From Bacteroidota bacterium (lineage in GTDB: Bacteria; Bacteroidota; Bacteroidia; Bacteroidales; JAADJA01), in NCBI GenBank assembly GCA_024278155.1, contig JAJRTT010000160.1:1-6101 (forward strand): a stretch of DNA of 6,101 bases, in the 5' to 3' direction. The notes beneath the pieces were generated by a model. That model was not told the origin of the DNA, ran no database searches, and worked only from the letters and a program-made list of their open reading frames with translations. Shown piece after piece: positions 1 to 4,995 of this stretch; the first letter of the stretch is position 1, and each line of letters opens with the position of its first letter. Position numbers and translations under genes: made by a program.

Positions 1-14
1 GTCAGAAACTCCAT
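1..14 (-). CDS. Start of a probable ArsG-like permease gene, truncated at the window edge
   Basis: On the minus strand an ATG at 14-12 opens the codons M-E-F-L and continues off the left edge. It lies 6 bases after the stop of the ArsF-like gene, which is typical operon spacing. Bacteroidota gene sets with an ArsR, a small CPxC thioredoxin and a secreted CETC protein are often followed by an ArsG-type aromatic-arsenical efflux permease or DsbD/CcdA-like membrane protein, and from memory several of these begin with MEFL. Only four full codons are visible, so the identity is inferred from context and the start could be spurious. Confidence 0.35.
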
Positions 15-20
15 TGGGGC

Positions 21-440
21 TTAAAGGTTTTCGATGGTTTTCAGAATCTTTTCCTTGAGTTTGTCGGGGCTTGTGCGGGCATACATAAAAGCATCATTGG
101 TGAGGTCCTTTTTTTCGTTGTTTTTTATAAAAAGAAGCGTTTGTCCCGAAACACGGAGTTTGCGCGCAAGGGGCTCATTTTCATCTTCCTCGATATTCAA
201 TGACTGGAAGGTGATTTCCCCGTTTTTCATTTGTTCAGGAAATGAATCTTCAAGTGTGCTCAGGGTAACCGACTCAACTGCCTTGCAGGTTTCACAACGG
301 CGGGTATTATGAAAGTAATACACATTGATGGTTTCTGTCCCGGAAACTGTCTCTTCCTGTTTTGGTTCGGTGCTTTGCGCATGTATGTTCATTGTTCCGA
401 GGAACAGGAATACTGAGATAATTGTAGCGAATGTTTTCAT
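21..440 (-). CDS. Secreted thioredoxin-like CETC protein, ArsF-like (nitrophorin-domain type)
   Basis: The protein has 139 residues. It starts with a clear Sec signal peptide: K2, a hydrophobic stretch at about residues 4-17, and a probable cut after A21 (IHA|QS). The mature part should therefore be in the periplasm. A short beta strand (NVYYFHN) leads into a C49-E-T-C52 redox motif, and the remainder looks like a thioredoxin-type alpha/beta fold ending in a lysine-rich helix. Proteins with the YYFHxTxRCxTC signature are often labelled nitrophorin-domain or thioredoxin-like and sit in Bacteroidota arsenic operons as ArsF; that link is from recall of the family. The gene follows the CPKC protein gene on the same strand after 135 bases and is followed within 6 bases by a probable permease gene. 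A role in periplasmic redox or delivery of metalloid or organoarsenical to the permease is inference. The next gene and the upstream ArsR support the resistance context. Confidence 0.7.
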   Translation of the reverse strand: MKTFATIISVFLFLGTMNIHAQSTEPKQEETVSGTETINVYYFHNTRRCETCKAVESVTLSTLEDSFPEQMKNGEITFQSLNIEEDENEPLARKLRVSGQTLLFIKNNEKKDLTNDAFMYARTSPDKLKEKILKTIENL

Positions 441-483
441 TTTTTTATGTTTTATATTTTAATATTGCTTTTTGGCCACCAAA

Positions 484-556
484 TCACTAAAACACCAAAC
501 CTCACTAAATTTATTTGATATGATTTTGCATTTCGTGGGATTTTGTGCTTTCGTGA
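484..556. repeat. Imperfect inverted repeat made of CAC-n-AAA units, possible dispersed intergenic element
   Basis: The left arm at 485-509 and the reverse complement of 531-555 agree at 19 of 25 positions. Both are built on a beat of CAC, one variable base, AAA. One more pair on each side extends the match, and the two arms are separated by about 20 bases. Further CACCAAAT-like units continue leftward to 476. The repeat fills most of the space between the ArsE-like and ArsF-like genes and would form an imperfect hairpin in the minus-strand transcript. Similar TTTAGTG/TTTGGTG intergenic strings occur in many Bacteroidota genomes as I recall. No T-run follows the stem, so it does not look like an intrinsic terminator. 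Confidence 0.5.
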
Positions 557-575
557 CATCTGATAGTCTATACTT

Positions 576-812
576 TTAAACTGAAAGGAATTCTTTTATT
601 TCACTCTTAGAAGGAAGCCTTCCACTAACCACCACTTTATCGTTGATCACCAAACCTGGCGTACTCATTATTCCGTAAAACATTATTTTCATGATGTCTT
701 CTTCTTTCGTGATGATGGCACGAAGTCCCATTCCATCGGCAACTTCACGGGTTGTTTTTTCCAGTTCTTTGCATTTTGGGCATCCTGTGCCAAGTATTTT
801 TATTTGTTTCAT
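576..812 (-). CDS. Small thioredoxin-like redox protein with CPKC motif, ArsE-like
   Basis: The 78-residue protein matches the small thioredoxin_3 family often called redox-active disulfide protein 2. The visible features are an N-terminal beta strand (IKILGTG), the C11-P-K-C14 active site, and the M-S-T-P-G segment at about residues 49-53 with the expected cis-proline, followed by the strand LVINDKVVVSG. The length is normal for the family, and with no signal peptide it should be cytoplasmic. It lies 46 bases downstream of the arsR-type gene on the same strand, so both are probably one transcript. In Bacteroidota this protein type is commonly encoded beside ArsR and a permease and has been called ArsE. 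A role as thiol reductant or metalloid carrier for the exporter is inference. No Shine-Dalgarno sequence precedes the ATG, which is normal in this phylum. Confidence 0.8.
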   Translation of the reverse strand: MKQIKILGTGCPKCKELEKTTREVADGMGLRAIITKEEDIMKIMFYGIMSTPGLVINDKVVVSGRLPSKSEIKEFLSV

Positions 813-858
813 TATTATTAATGTTTATCGCCAATAGACGAAATGGATAATAAAAAAT

Positions 859-1194
859 TTATGTTGAGCATGCATTGTCTTCCACATGGATTTCAAAGAA
901 GGAGTTAAATAAAGCTTTTGCGGTTTCCCAGTTTTCGTGGTTGATGCAATATTTGATTTTTGGGGGTTTCAGTTCCCCTTGTATCAACCCGGCCAGTTTC
1001 AGTTCTTTTAAATGTTGCGAAATAGTTGACTGCGCCAATGGGAAAACTTCAACCAAATCACCCGTGAAACAGCATGACTGGTTTTCCAGATAGCGCAATA
1101 TGGCAATCCGCGTGGGATGTCCCAAAGCCTTTGCAAACCGGGCAAGTGCTTCGGTATCCTCCTTGTAGTTTATATGTTCCAACGACCTTCTCAT
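859..1194 (-). CDS. arsR: ArsR/SmtB-family metalloregulatory repressor
   Basis: This is a 111-residue winged-helix repressor. Residues ARFAKALGHPTRIAILRYL form the usual ArsR opening helices, LAQSTISQHLKELKLAGLI is the helix-turn-helix with recognition helix, and the IQGELKPPKIKYCI stretch is the wing. A C41-C42 pair at the start of the DNA-reading region, plus C83 and C109, are candidate As(III), Sb(III) or thiol-sensing ligands. The open frame extends upstream to 1431, but I chose the ATG at 1194: homology starts there, the length is normal for the family, and a perfect promoter box lies just upstream inside the longer frame. The gene heads the operon for the ArsE-like and ArsF-like proteins and probably represses it through the inverted repeat at 1219-1238. 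The inducer is inferred as trivalent arsenic or an organoarsenical from the neighbours, since ArsR sequence alone does not fix the metal. Confidence 0.88.
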   Translation of the reverse strand: MRRSLEHINYKEDTEALARFAKALGHPTRIAILRYLENQSCCFTGDLVEVFPLAQSTISQHLKELKLAGLIQGELKPPKIKYCINHENWETAKALFNSFFEIHVEDNACST

Positions 1195-1203
1195 TTTACA
1201 TCG

Positions 1204-1236
1204 CAAATATACGATAAGAATTTGTTGCAAAACAAA
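1204..1236 (-). promoter_or_regulatory. Bacteroidota-type promoter of the arsR operon
   Basis: On the minus strand TATATTTG at 1211-1204 is an exact TAnnTTTG element. A TTTG at 1236-1233 lies 21 bases upstream, within the 17-23 range reported for this phylum; another TTTG at 1231-1228 gives a 16-base spacer. With the final G near -7, transcription would begin around 1197, only about 3 bases before the arsR ATG at 1194, so the mRNA is predicted to be leaderless or almost so. The start site is inferred, not observed. Confidence 0.7.
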
Positions 1237-1238
1237 TT
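1219..1238. promoter_or_regulatory. Perfect inverted repeat overlapping the arsR promoter, probable ArsR operator
   Basis: AATTTGTT at 1219-1226 and AACAAATT at 1231-1238 are exact reverse complements separated by GCAA. The 20-bp site covers the TTTG upstream element and part of the spacer of the arsR promoter, so a dimeric repressor bound there would block RNA polymerase. The arms are A/T-rich and some chance symmetry is possible, but the position directly before a repressor gene is what autoregulation by ArsR requires. Confidence 0.6.
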
Positions 1239-1483
1239 TTTTTTCTGGTTTATGGGGGTTTTTATTTGTGAATTGATGCACATATATTGCAAGAGCTTGA
1301 TAATCTCTTTTGGGGAAGAAACCGTTGTGCCGGAAACAGTATCTGCGTTTCCCCCTTATACAAATGCGGCCTTGATTGATTGCTTTTGACAAAAATAATG
1401 TTTGTAAAACATAATTATGTGCTTTTGCCAATTTATTTTTATGAAATATGTGGGATCACAGTATTGGAGGCAAATTTTGATAC

Positions 1484-2158
1484 TTACCCTTTCAGGCTTA
1501 TTTGCTTCAACTTGTCCATATCGAGCAATTTGATTCTTTTTCCGCTGATTTGAATGATTTGTTCCTTGTTCAGTTCAGAAAGGAGCCTGCTCACGGTTTC
1601 ACGCGAAGTGCATATCAGGTCGGCCAGCTCATTGCGGTTGAGGGGCATTTCAATAAAGTCGGACTGAAAGATGTCTTCAGAAAAATATAAAAGCGTTCCA
1701 CAAAGACGGCCATGGATTTGCTTTTGGACCAGATTAACACAGCGTTCAAATTGGTTCAGTTCGTCCTTGCACAAATCAACAATTACCTCATAGGCAAAAT
1801 CACTATTGATTTTAATGAACTCTTTGAATACGTTAATATCAATAAAGCACACGGAAGTCGGGACCAATGCCGTGGCAGAATAATGATTGATCTTATCGCC
1901 AAATGTCGTGGGGATTCCGAGATAAGTCGGCCCTTTGGATACCTTTAGGATTTGTTCCTTTTCTGGCCCGGCAACATGGATTTTCACCAATCCCTCCTTA
2001 ATGAAAATCACATTGGACGACAACGCATTTTGCTTGAAAATTATGTCCCCTTTTGAAAAGGCCACCTCCACGCAACTATCCCCCAATATTTTTAATTCAT
2101 CCGGGTCGAGCTTTGTGACCGCAGGTGATTTTTTACTGCAAAACTGGCAAATATCCAT
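1484..2158 (-). CDS. Crp/Fnr-family transcriptional regulator
   Basis: The 224-residue length is normal for the family. The N-terminal half is a cyclic-nucleotide-binding-type beta roll (KGDIIFKQNALSSNVIFIKEG, residues about 36-56), followed by the long dimerisation helix around residues 125-150. The C-terminal winged helix contains LNRNELADLICTSRETVSR and LLSELNKEQIIQISGKRIKL. The recognition helix carries R-E-T-V-S-R, so the R, E and R that contact TGTGA in E. coli CRP are present, although a serine replaces the glycine, as in FNR. The beta roll does not show the cAMP-binding arginine-serine signature, so cAMP is unlikely as ligand. Two early cysteines, C4 and C7, plus C29, could bind an Fe-S cluster or sense redox, but their spacing is unlike E. 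coli FNR. The gene diverges from the sulfur-relay/Hdr operon, whose upstream region carries a matching TGTGA-N6-TCACA palindrome. HcpR-like sensing of NO or redox state is one possibility. Confidence 0.88.
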   Translation of the reverse strand: MDICQFCSKKSPAVTKLDPDELKILGDSCVEVAFSKGDIIFKQNALSSNVIFIKEGLVKIHVAGPEKEQILKVSKGPTYLGIPTTFGDKINHYSATALVPTSVCFIDINVFKEFIKINSDFAYEVIVDLCKDELNQFERCVNLVQKQIHGRLCGTLLYFSEDIFQSDFIEMPLNRNELADLICTSRETVSRLLSELNKEQIIQISGKRIKLLDMDKLKQISLKG

Positions 2159-2185
2159 GAGCTGGTTTAATTATAGGTACAATTG

Positions 2186-2193
2186 CAAATTTA
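2186..2193 (-). promoter_or_regulatory. Candidate -7 element for the Crp/Fnr gene
   Basis: TAAATTTG on the minus strand (2193-2186) is an exact TAnnTTTG match 27 bases before the ATG at 2158, which would give a leader of about 20 bases. No TTTG or TTG stands at the expected distance upstream, so the promoter is incomplete and may need an activator. The inverted repeat at 2228-2258 lies about 50 bases upstream of the element. Confidence 0.45.
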
Positions 2194-2227
2194 GTGGAAG
2201 CAATAAAAAATTGAGAACACGATCCCA

Positions 2228-2258
2228 TATGTACGGGATAAATGCTTTCCCGTACATA
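2228..2258. repeat. 11-bp perfect inverted repeat with 9-base spacer, possible operator or hairpin
   Basis: TATGTACGGGA at 2228-2238 is exactly repeated in inverse as TCCCGTACATA at 2248-2258. The symmetry is perfect over 22 bases and includes a GC core in otherwise A/T-rich DNA, so chance is unlikely. No T-run directly follows on either strand, which argues against an intrinsic terminator. It sits upstream of the candidate Crp/Fnr promoter, in the divergent regulatory region, and its sequence is unrelated to the TGTGA palindrome. Confidence 0.65.
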
Positions 2259-2462
2259 CTGGAATTGAATGATTCATGAGAGAATAAAACAAGCTAAGTA
2301 TTAAGAAACACTATTTAATAAGTTTATGCGATTTTAATATTCTCGCCTTTTTTCATTCTCAATTTATTAATTATTTGAATAATCCAATCTTATCAATTTC
2401 CACAAGTCCCATTCGGGAGCGGTATTACCATTTTTATTGTGGGTAAAATTAAGTATTTTAAA

Positions 2463-2482
2463 AATGTGACCAACATCACATT
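2463..2482. promoter_or_regulatory. Perfect CRP-type palindrome AATGTGA-N6-TCACATT
   Basis: AATGTGA (2463-2469) and TCACATT (2476-2482) are exact reverse complements around CCAACA. This is the classical TGTGA-N6-TCACA architecture for Crp/Fnr dimers. The centre lies about 76 bases before the predicted transcription start of the rightward operon, an upstream position suited to activation. The divergent gene encodes a regulator with the CRP-like R-E-x3-R recognition residues, so it is the natural candidate to bind here; HcpR-type regulators are known to use similar motifs. Confidence 0.75.
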
Positions 2483-2511
2483 ATTCCTTAAGCACACTCA
2501 CGGTGTTTTAT

Positions 2512-2542
2512 TTTGACGTGATTGTTCCCAGATATAGTTTTG
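2512..2542 (+). promoter_or_regulatory. Bacteroidota promoter for the DsrE-TusA-Hdr operon
   Basis: TTTG at 2512-2515 and TAGTTTTG at 2535-2542 (TAnnTTTG) are separated by exactly 19 bases, the consensus spacing for the primary sigma factor of this phylum. Transcription should start near 2549, giving a leader of about 38 bases rich in A and without a Shine-Dalgarno sequence. Confidence 0.82.
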
Positions 2543-2586
2543 CATTGTTAATTAAATAACAAATAAACTTTTAAAAACACAAAAAA

Positions 2587-3006
2587 ATGGAAACAAAAAA
2601 ATTAACATTGGCCCTTTTCTCCGGTAGCGTTGATAAATTGACTGCAGCCGGTGTAATTCTCGGTGGAGCGGCAGCCGAAGACATGGATGTGGAAATCTTT
2701 GTATTGCTTCAGGCTGCTTTTGCATTTAAAAAAGAAAATGCAATGGTAAACGACCGTGTATCTGAAATTTCCGATAAGAAAGACGAGTTCCTCGCTTCGC
2801 TCAAAAGACTGCAAGCCCCTCATTGGACAGAAGCTTTTAAAACCGCCAAAGAAATGACCAACGTGAAAATCCATATTTGTGGATTTGCGGGCAAAGTATG
2901 GCATGGCGAAAAACTGGATGATTTCATCGACCTCGCCGATGATATTTGCGGCATTGGAGAATACATGACATCTGCCGAAACATCCGGCATTAATTTATTC
3001 ATTTAA
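2587..3006 (+). CDS. DsrE-like sulfur-relay protein (DsrE/DsrF/TusD superfamily)
   Basis: The 139-residue cytoplasmic protein has the Rossmann-like alpha/beta layout of the DsrE superfamily: an opening strand KLTLALFSG, a helix DKLTAAGVILGGAAA, the strand DVEIFVLLQAAFAF, a long central helical part, the strand VKIHICGFAG with C98, and the C-terminal D-I-C121-GIGEYM segment typical of DsrE2-like members. C98 is at the usual position of the persulfide-carrying cysteine, and C121 may act with it. Such proteins accept or pass persulfide sulfur in relays with TusA. It is the first gene of the operon, 38 bases after the predicted transcription start, and the TusA-like gene follows after 18 bases. 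The subgroup (DsrE, DsrE2 or DsrE3-like) cannot be fixed by eye. Unlike many DsrE2 proteins it shows no transmembrane segment. Confidence 0.8.
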   Translation: METKKLTLALFSGSVDKLTAAGVILGGAAAEDMDVEIFVLLQAAFAFKKENAMVNDRVSEISDKKDEFLASLKRLQAPHWTEAFKTAKEMTNVKIHICGFAGKVWHGEKLDDFIDLADDICGIGEYMTSAETSGINLFI

Positions 3007-3024
3007 CCTTTTAAAATCAAAATC

Positions 3025-3273
3025 ATGAATACAGAGGAATTAATTGCAGTTCAGGTTGACAAGTCCGTTGATGCCCGTGGGACTTCGTGTCCAGGCCCGT
3101 TATTGGCTGCCAAAAAGGCCATTGGACAAATTGACAAAGGACAGGTAATGGAAGTGCTTTCGGCCGATGAGGGTACCCGCCGCGATATCCCGAAATGGTG
3201 CAATAAAAAAGGCTTTGAATATCTTGGCACTGTTGAAGAATCCGGGTTCTTTAAAATCTTTTTAAGGAAATAA
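3025..3273 (+). CDS. tusA: TusA-family sulfur carrier protein
   Basis: The 82-residue length is standard for TusA/SirA proteins. The defining motif C22-P-G-P follows the strand SVDARGTS and starts the first helix (LLAAKKAIGQI), then GQVMEVLSADEGTRRDIPKWCNKKGFEYL forms the usual beta-alpha part, and the protein ends with the strand GFFKIFL. C22 is the expected persulfide site; C59 lies in the second helix. TusA proteins shuttle persulfide sulfur to tRNA thiolation, molybdenum cofactor enzymes or dissimilatory sulfur pathways. Placement between a DsrE-like gene and Hdr-type genes, with only 2 bases to the next gene, points to the dissimilatory or redox use, as in the TusA-DsrE sets of sulfur oxidisers with sHdr or Dsr systems. 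That pathway assignment is inference. Confidence 0.9.
   Translation: MNTEELIAVQVDKSVDARGTSCPGPLLAAKKAIGQIDKGQVMEVLSADEGTRRDIPKWCNKKGFEYLGTVEESGFFKIFLRK
3264..3268 (+). promoter_or_regulatory. Shine-Dalgarno sequence of the MvhD-like gene
   Basis: AAGGA lies 7 bases before the ATG at 3276, inside the end of the TusA-like gene. It supports that start codon and tight translational linkage of the two genes. Confidence 0.5.
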
Positions 3274-3275
3274 CA

Positions 3276-3683
3276 ATGAACGGCGGAAAAGTAAACAACA
3301 GCCCGAGGATACTGGTTTTTTCCACGGAAAAAATTTCCGATCCGGCCATTGATATGGCGGGTTTGTTGAAATTGCACTATCCTCCCACGGTTTACACCAT
3401 TCCAGTCCCCTGCTCAAGTGCCATTAAACCAAAGTGGATATTGCATGCACTTGAGCAGGGTTTCGATGGGGTGTTCATTGCTGCCGATGGCACCGATTGT
3501 CCCTATGGCGAATCATGTACCACAAAAACAAGTAAGTTAGTGGGTGATACAATGGAGATAATGAAAAAACAGGGAATAGATCCTGCACGTCTGAAAATGG
3601 CAGCGATATGTTCTGTGTGCAGCGAACCTTTTGTGAAGCACGTAAAAAGCTTCACCGAATATTTACGCAAACCTGTAAACTAA
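3276..3683 (+). CDS. MvhD/FlpD-like hydrogenase iron-sulfur subunit homologue
   Basis: The 135-residue protein follows the MvhD/FlpD family (hydrogenase iron-sulfur subunit) along its length: a first strand RILVFST, MAGLLKLHYPPTVYTIPVPC46S (compare the family pattern ..QYPPNV..I.VPCS..), a helix KPKWILHALEQGFDGVFIAA, the loop D-G-T-D-C75-P-Y-G-E-S-C81, then a helix ending IDPARLKMAAIC112SVC115. In MvhD the [2Fe-2S] cluster passes electrons between a hydrogenase or other partner and HdrA. Here the usual N-terminal CCxWC-type motif is absent (FSTEKIS instead), while C81 and a C112-x2-C115 pair appear, so cluster binding must differ or be lost. The gene is 2 bases after the TusA-like stop and 1 base before the HdrA-like start, so it is clearly part of the same complex or pathway. 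No hydrogenase gene is visible in the window. Confidence 0.78.
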   Translation: MNGGKVNNSPRILVFSTEKISDPAIDMAGLLKLHYPPTVYTIPVPCSSAIKPKWILHALEQGFDGVFIAADGTDCPYGESCTTKTSKLVGDTMEIMKKQGIDPARLKMAAICSVCSEPFVKHVKSFTEYLRKPVN

Positions 3684-3684
3684 A

Positions 3685-4995
3685 ATGGATTTAACGGAAA
3701 CAAACAAAGAATTGGAATTTGATGTGCTGGTCATAGGTGGGGGGATAGCCGGTGGCGAATCGGCACTGAACCTTGCCAATGTGGGCCACAAAGTCTTGTT
3801 GGTGGAAAAAGAGCTTTCCATTGGCGGTAAAATGATATTGCTCAGTAAGGTTTTCCCCACGTTGGATTGTGCTGCATGTATTACAACCCCAAAGGTTTCG
3901 GAAATAGCAAGGCATCCCAATATCACCATTTTTACCGGGGCGGAGGCACAGAAAATCACGAAAATGGGGGAACATCGTTTTGAAGCACTGGTCGTACAAA
4001 AACCACGTTATGTAAACGTGGAAGACTGTACTGGTTGTCAACTGTGCGAAGAGGCCTGTCCCGTGAGCGTTTCCGATCAGTATCAGTATGATTTGGTGGG
4101 GAGAAAGGCAGCTTACATCCCGTTCAGTATTGCCAGCCCCCGTGCCGCTGCCATCTACATCGAAAACTGTACCCTTTGTGGGGCTTGCGAAAGGGCCTGT
4201 CCAACCAAGTGCATTGATTTCACCCAAATGGAAGAAAAATTCCTGGTCAAAATAAAATCGGTGGTGGTCGCAACAGGTTTTAATCTTTTCGATCCTTTAA
4301 AAATCCCACGCTATGGATATGGCGATTATAAAAATGTAATTACTTCCATGCAGATGGAAAGGCAATTGGCCCCGACCCGTCCGTTCAATGCCATATTGCG
4401 TCCCGGTGATGGAAAAATGCCCGACAACATTGCCTATGTATTGTGTACCGGGTCGCGGGATAAATCTGTTGGAAACCCGATATGTTCGCAGATTTGCTGC
4501 ATGTATTCGATCAAACAGGCTCAATTGCTGATGGGGGCTTTGCCAATGGCAGATGTTACGATATATTATCTGCACATCAGGGCCTTTGGAAAAGGGTTTA
4601 ATGAATTTTACGCACAGGCCCAAGAAATGGGCGTTGAATTTATGAAAGGGAAAGTGGGCAAGATCACAGAAAAAGAAAATGGGAATCTTTTGTTGCGCTA
4701 CGAAGATATCGAAGAGGGGAAAGTAAGAGAGGCCGAACACGATATGGTAGTGCTTTCGGTAGGGGTTTTGCCCAATCTTGGTATTTCCGGTGTTTTTGAC
4801 AAGGAAAGGCTTGAACTCGATCCCTTTAATTTCATTGGCCAATCGGATATCCTGGCAAGCCCGGCCAAAACAAGCATCGAAGGGGTATTTGTAGCGGGTA
4901 CGGCTTCAGGGCCAATGGATATCCCCGATTCTATTTTGTCGGGAGGCGCTGCCTCGGTCGAAACAACAAGTTATTTAAGGAGGGCAAGGATATGA
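3685..4995 (+). CDS. HdrA-like FAD/iron-sulfur protein, short form without the N-terminal domain
   Basis: The 436-residue cytoplasmic flavoprotein belongs to the HdrA/QmoA group. The N-terminus is directly the FAD-binding fold (V-I-G-G-G-I-A-G-G, residues 16-24, and E41 at the end of the second strand). Next come D61-C62-x2-C65 with ITTPKV, as in HdrA, and a ferredoxin insert with two complete [4Fe-4S] sites: C115, C118, C121, C125 and C162, C165, C168, C172, with an extra C176. A C254-x12-C267-x3-C271-C272 set with the YSIKQA context matches the unusual HdrA cluster motif. The second FAD segment GVFVAGTASGPMDIPDS lies near residues 399-415. The N-terminal domain and C-terminal ferredoxin of full-length HdrA (about 650 residues) are missing, a size like QmoA. 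It overlaps the next HdrA gene by ATGA. A role in flavin-based electron transfer with sulfur proteins is inferred from the operon. Confidence 0.87.
   Translation: MDLTETNKELEFDVLVIGGGIAGGESALNLANVGHKVLLVEKELSIGGKMILLSKVFPTLDCAACITTPKVSEIARHPNITIFTGAEAQKITKMGEHRFEALVVQKPRYVNVEDCTGCQLCEEACPVSVSDQYQYDLVGRKAAYIPFSIASPRAAAIYIENCTLCGACERACPTKCIDFTQMEEKFLVKIKSVVVATGFNLFDPLKIPRYGYGDYKNVITSMQMERQLAPTRPFNAILRPGDGKMPDNIAYVLCTGSRDKSVGNPICSQICCMYSIKQAQLLMGALPMADVTIYYLHIRAFGKGFNEFYAQAQEMGVEFMKGKVGKITEKENGNLLLRYEDIEEGKVREAEHDMVVLSVGVLPNLGISGVFDKERLELDPFNFIGQSDILASPAKTSIEGVFVAGTASGPMDIPDSILSGGAASVETTSYLRRARI
4977..4983 (+). promoter_or_regulatory. Strong Shine-Dalgarno sequence before the second HdrA-like gene
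   Basis: AAGGAGG stands 8 bases before the ATG at 4992, inside the last codons of the first HdrA-like gene. Near-perfect anti-16S complementarity is uncommon in Bacteroidota and here may ensure re-initiation at the ATGA overlap, keeping the two HdrA-like proteins in similar amounts. Confidence 0.65.

Larger units (their letters stand above)
1195..1483. other. Intergenic region between the Crp/Fnr gene and arsR
   Basis: These 289 bases hold the arsR promoter and operator at the left end. Further right lie two overlapping symmetric elements: ATGTTT-GTA-AAACAT at 1398-1412 and the 12-bp palindrome ACATAATTATGT at 1409-1420. A minus-strand TATTTTTG (1397-1390) next to them fits TAnnTTTG but has no upstream TTTG at usual spacing. 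TGTG-GGAT-CACA at 1449-1460 lies just after the Crp/Fnr stop. No strong hairpin with a T-run ends the Crp/Fnr gene. A reading frame continuous with arsR spans much of the area but shows no protein family. Confidence 0.5.
2159..2586. other. 428-bp divergent regulatory region
   Basis: This stretch separates the Crp/Fnr gene from the DsrE-TusA-Hdr operon and contains no convincing reading frame. From left to right it holds the candidate Crp/Fnr -7 element, the 11-bp inverted repeat, small A/T-rich palindromes such as ATTATT-TG-AATAAT at 2370-2383 and GGTA-T-TACC at 2421-2429, the CRP-like palindrome, and the rightward promoter. The length and density of symmetric sites suggest more than one regulator. 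Confidence 0.6.

Noticed and set aside
1252..1389. Small plus-strand frame in the intergenic region starting MGVFIC
   Set aside because: No family signature, ribosome binding site or promoter supports it, and it overlaps the opposite-strand open frame without clear coding bias.
1195..1431. 79-residue N-terminal extension of the ArsR frame
   Set aside because: It has no recognisable domain, covers the TAnnTTTG promoter box and the inverted repeat, and would make the protein much longer than the family. The ATG at 1194 fits the homology.
1449..1460. TGTG-GGAT-CACA as a second Crp/Fnr site
   Set aside because: The half-site spacing is 4 bases and the left TGTGA is incomplete, so it does not match the TGTGA-N6-TCACA architecture.
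2228..2258. Intrinsic terminator reading of the 11-bp inverted repeat
   Set aside because: No T-run follows the right arm on the plus strand, and on the minus strand the nearest T-run is about 20 bases away. There is also no gene end next to it.
3691..4842. Long minus-strand open frames inside the first HdrA-like gene
   Set aside because: They lie opposite a gene with strong motif support and show no recognisable domains, so they are antisense shadows.
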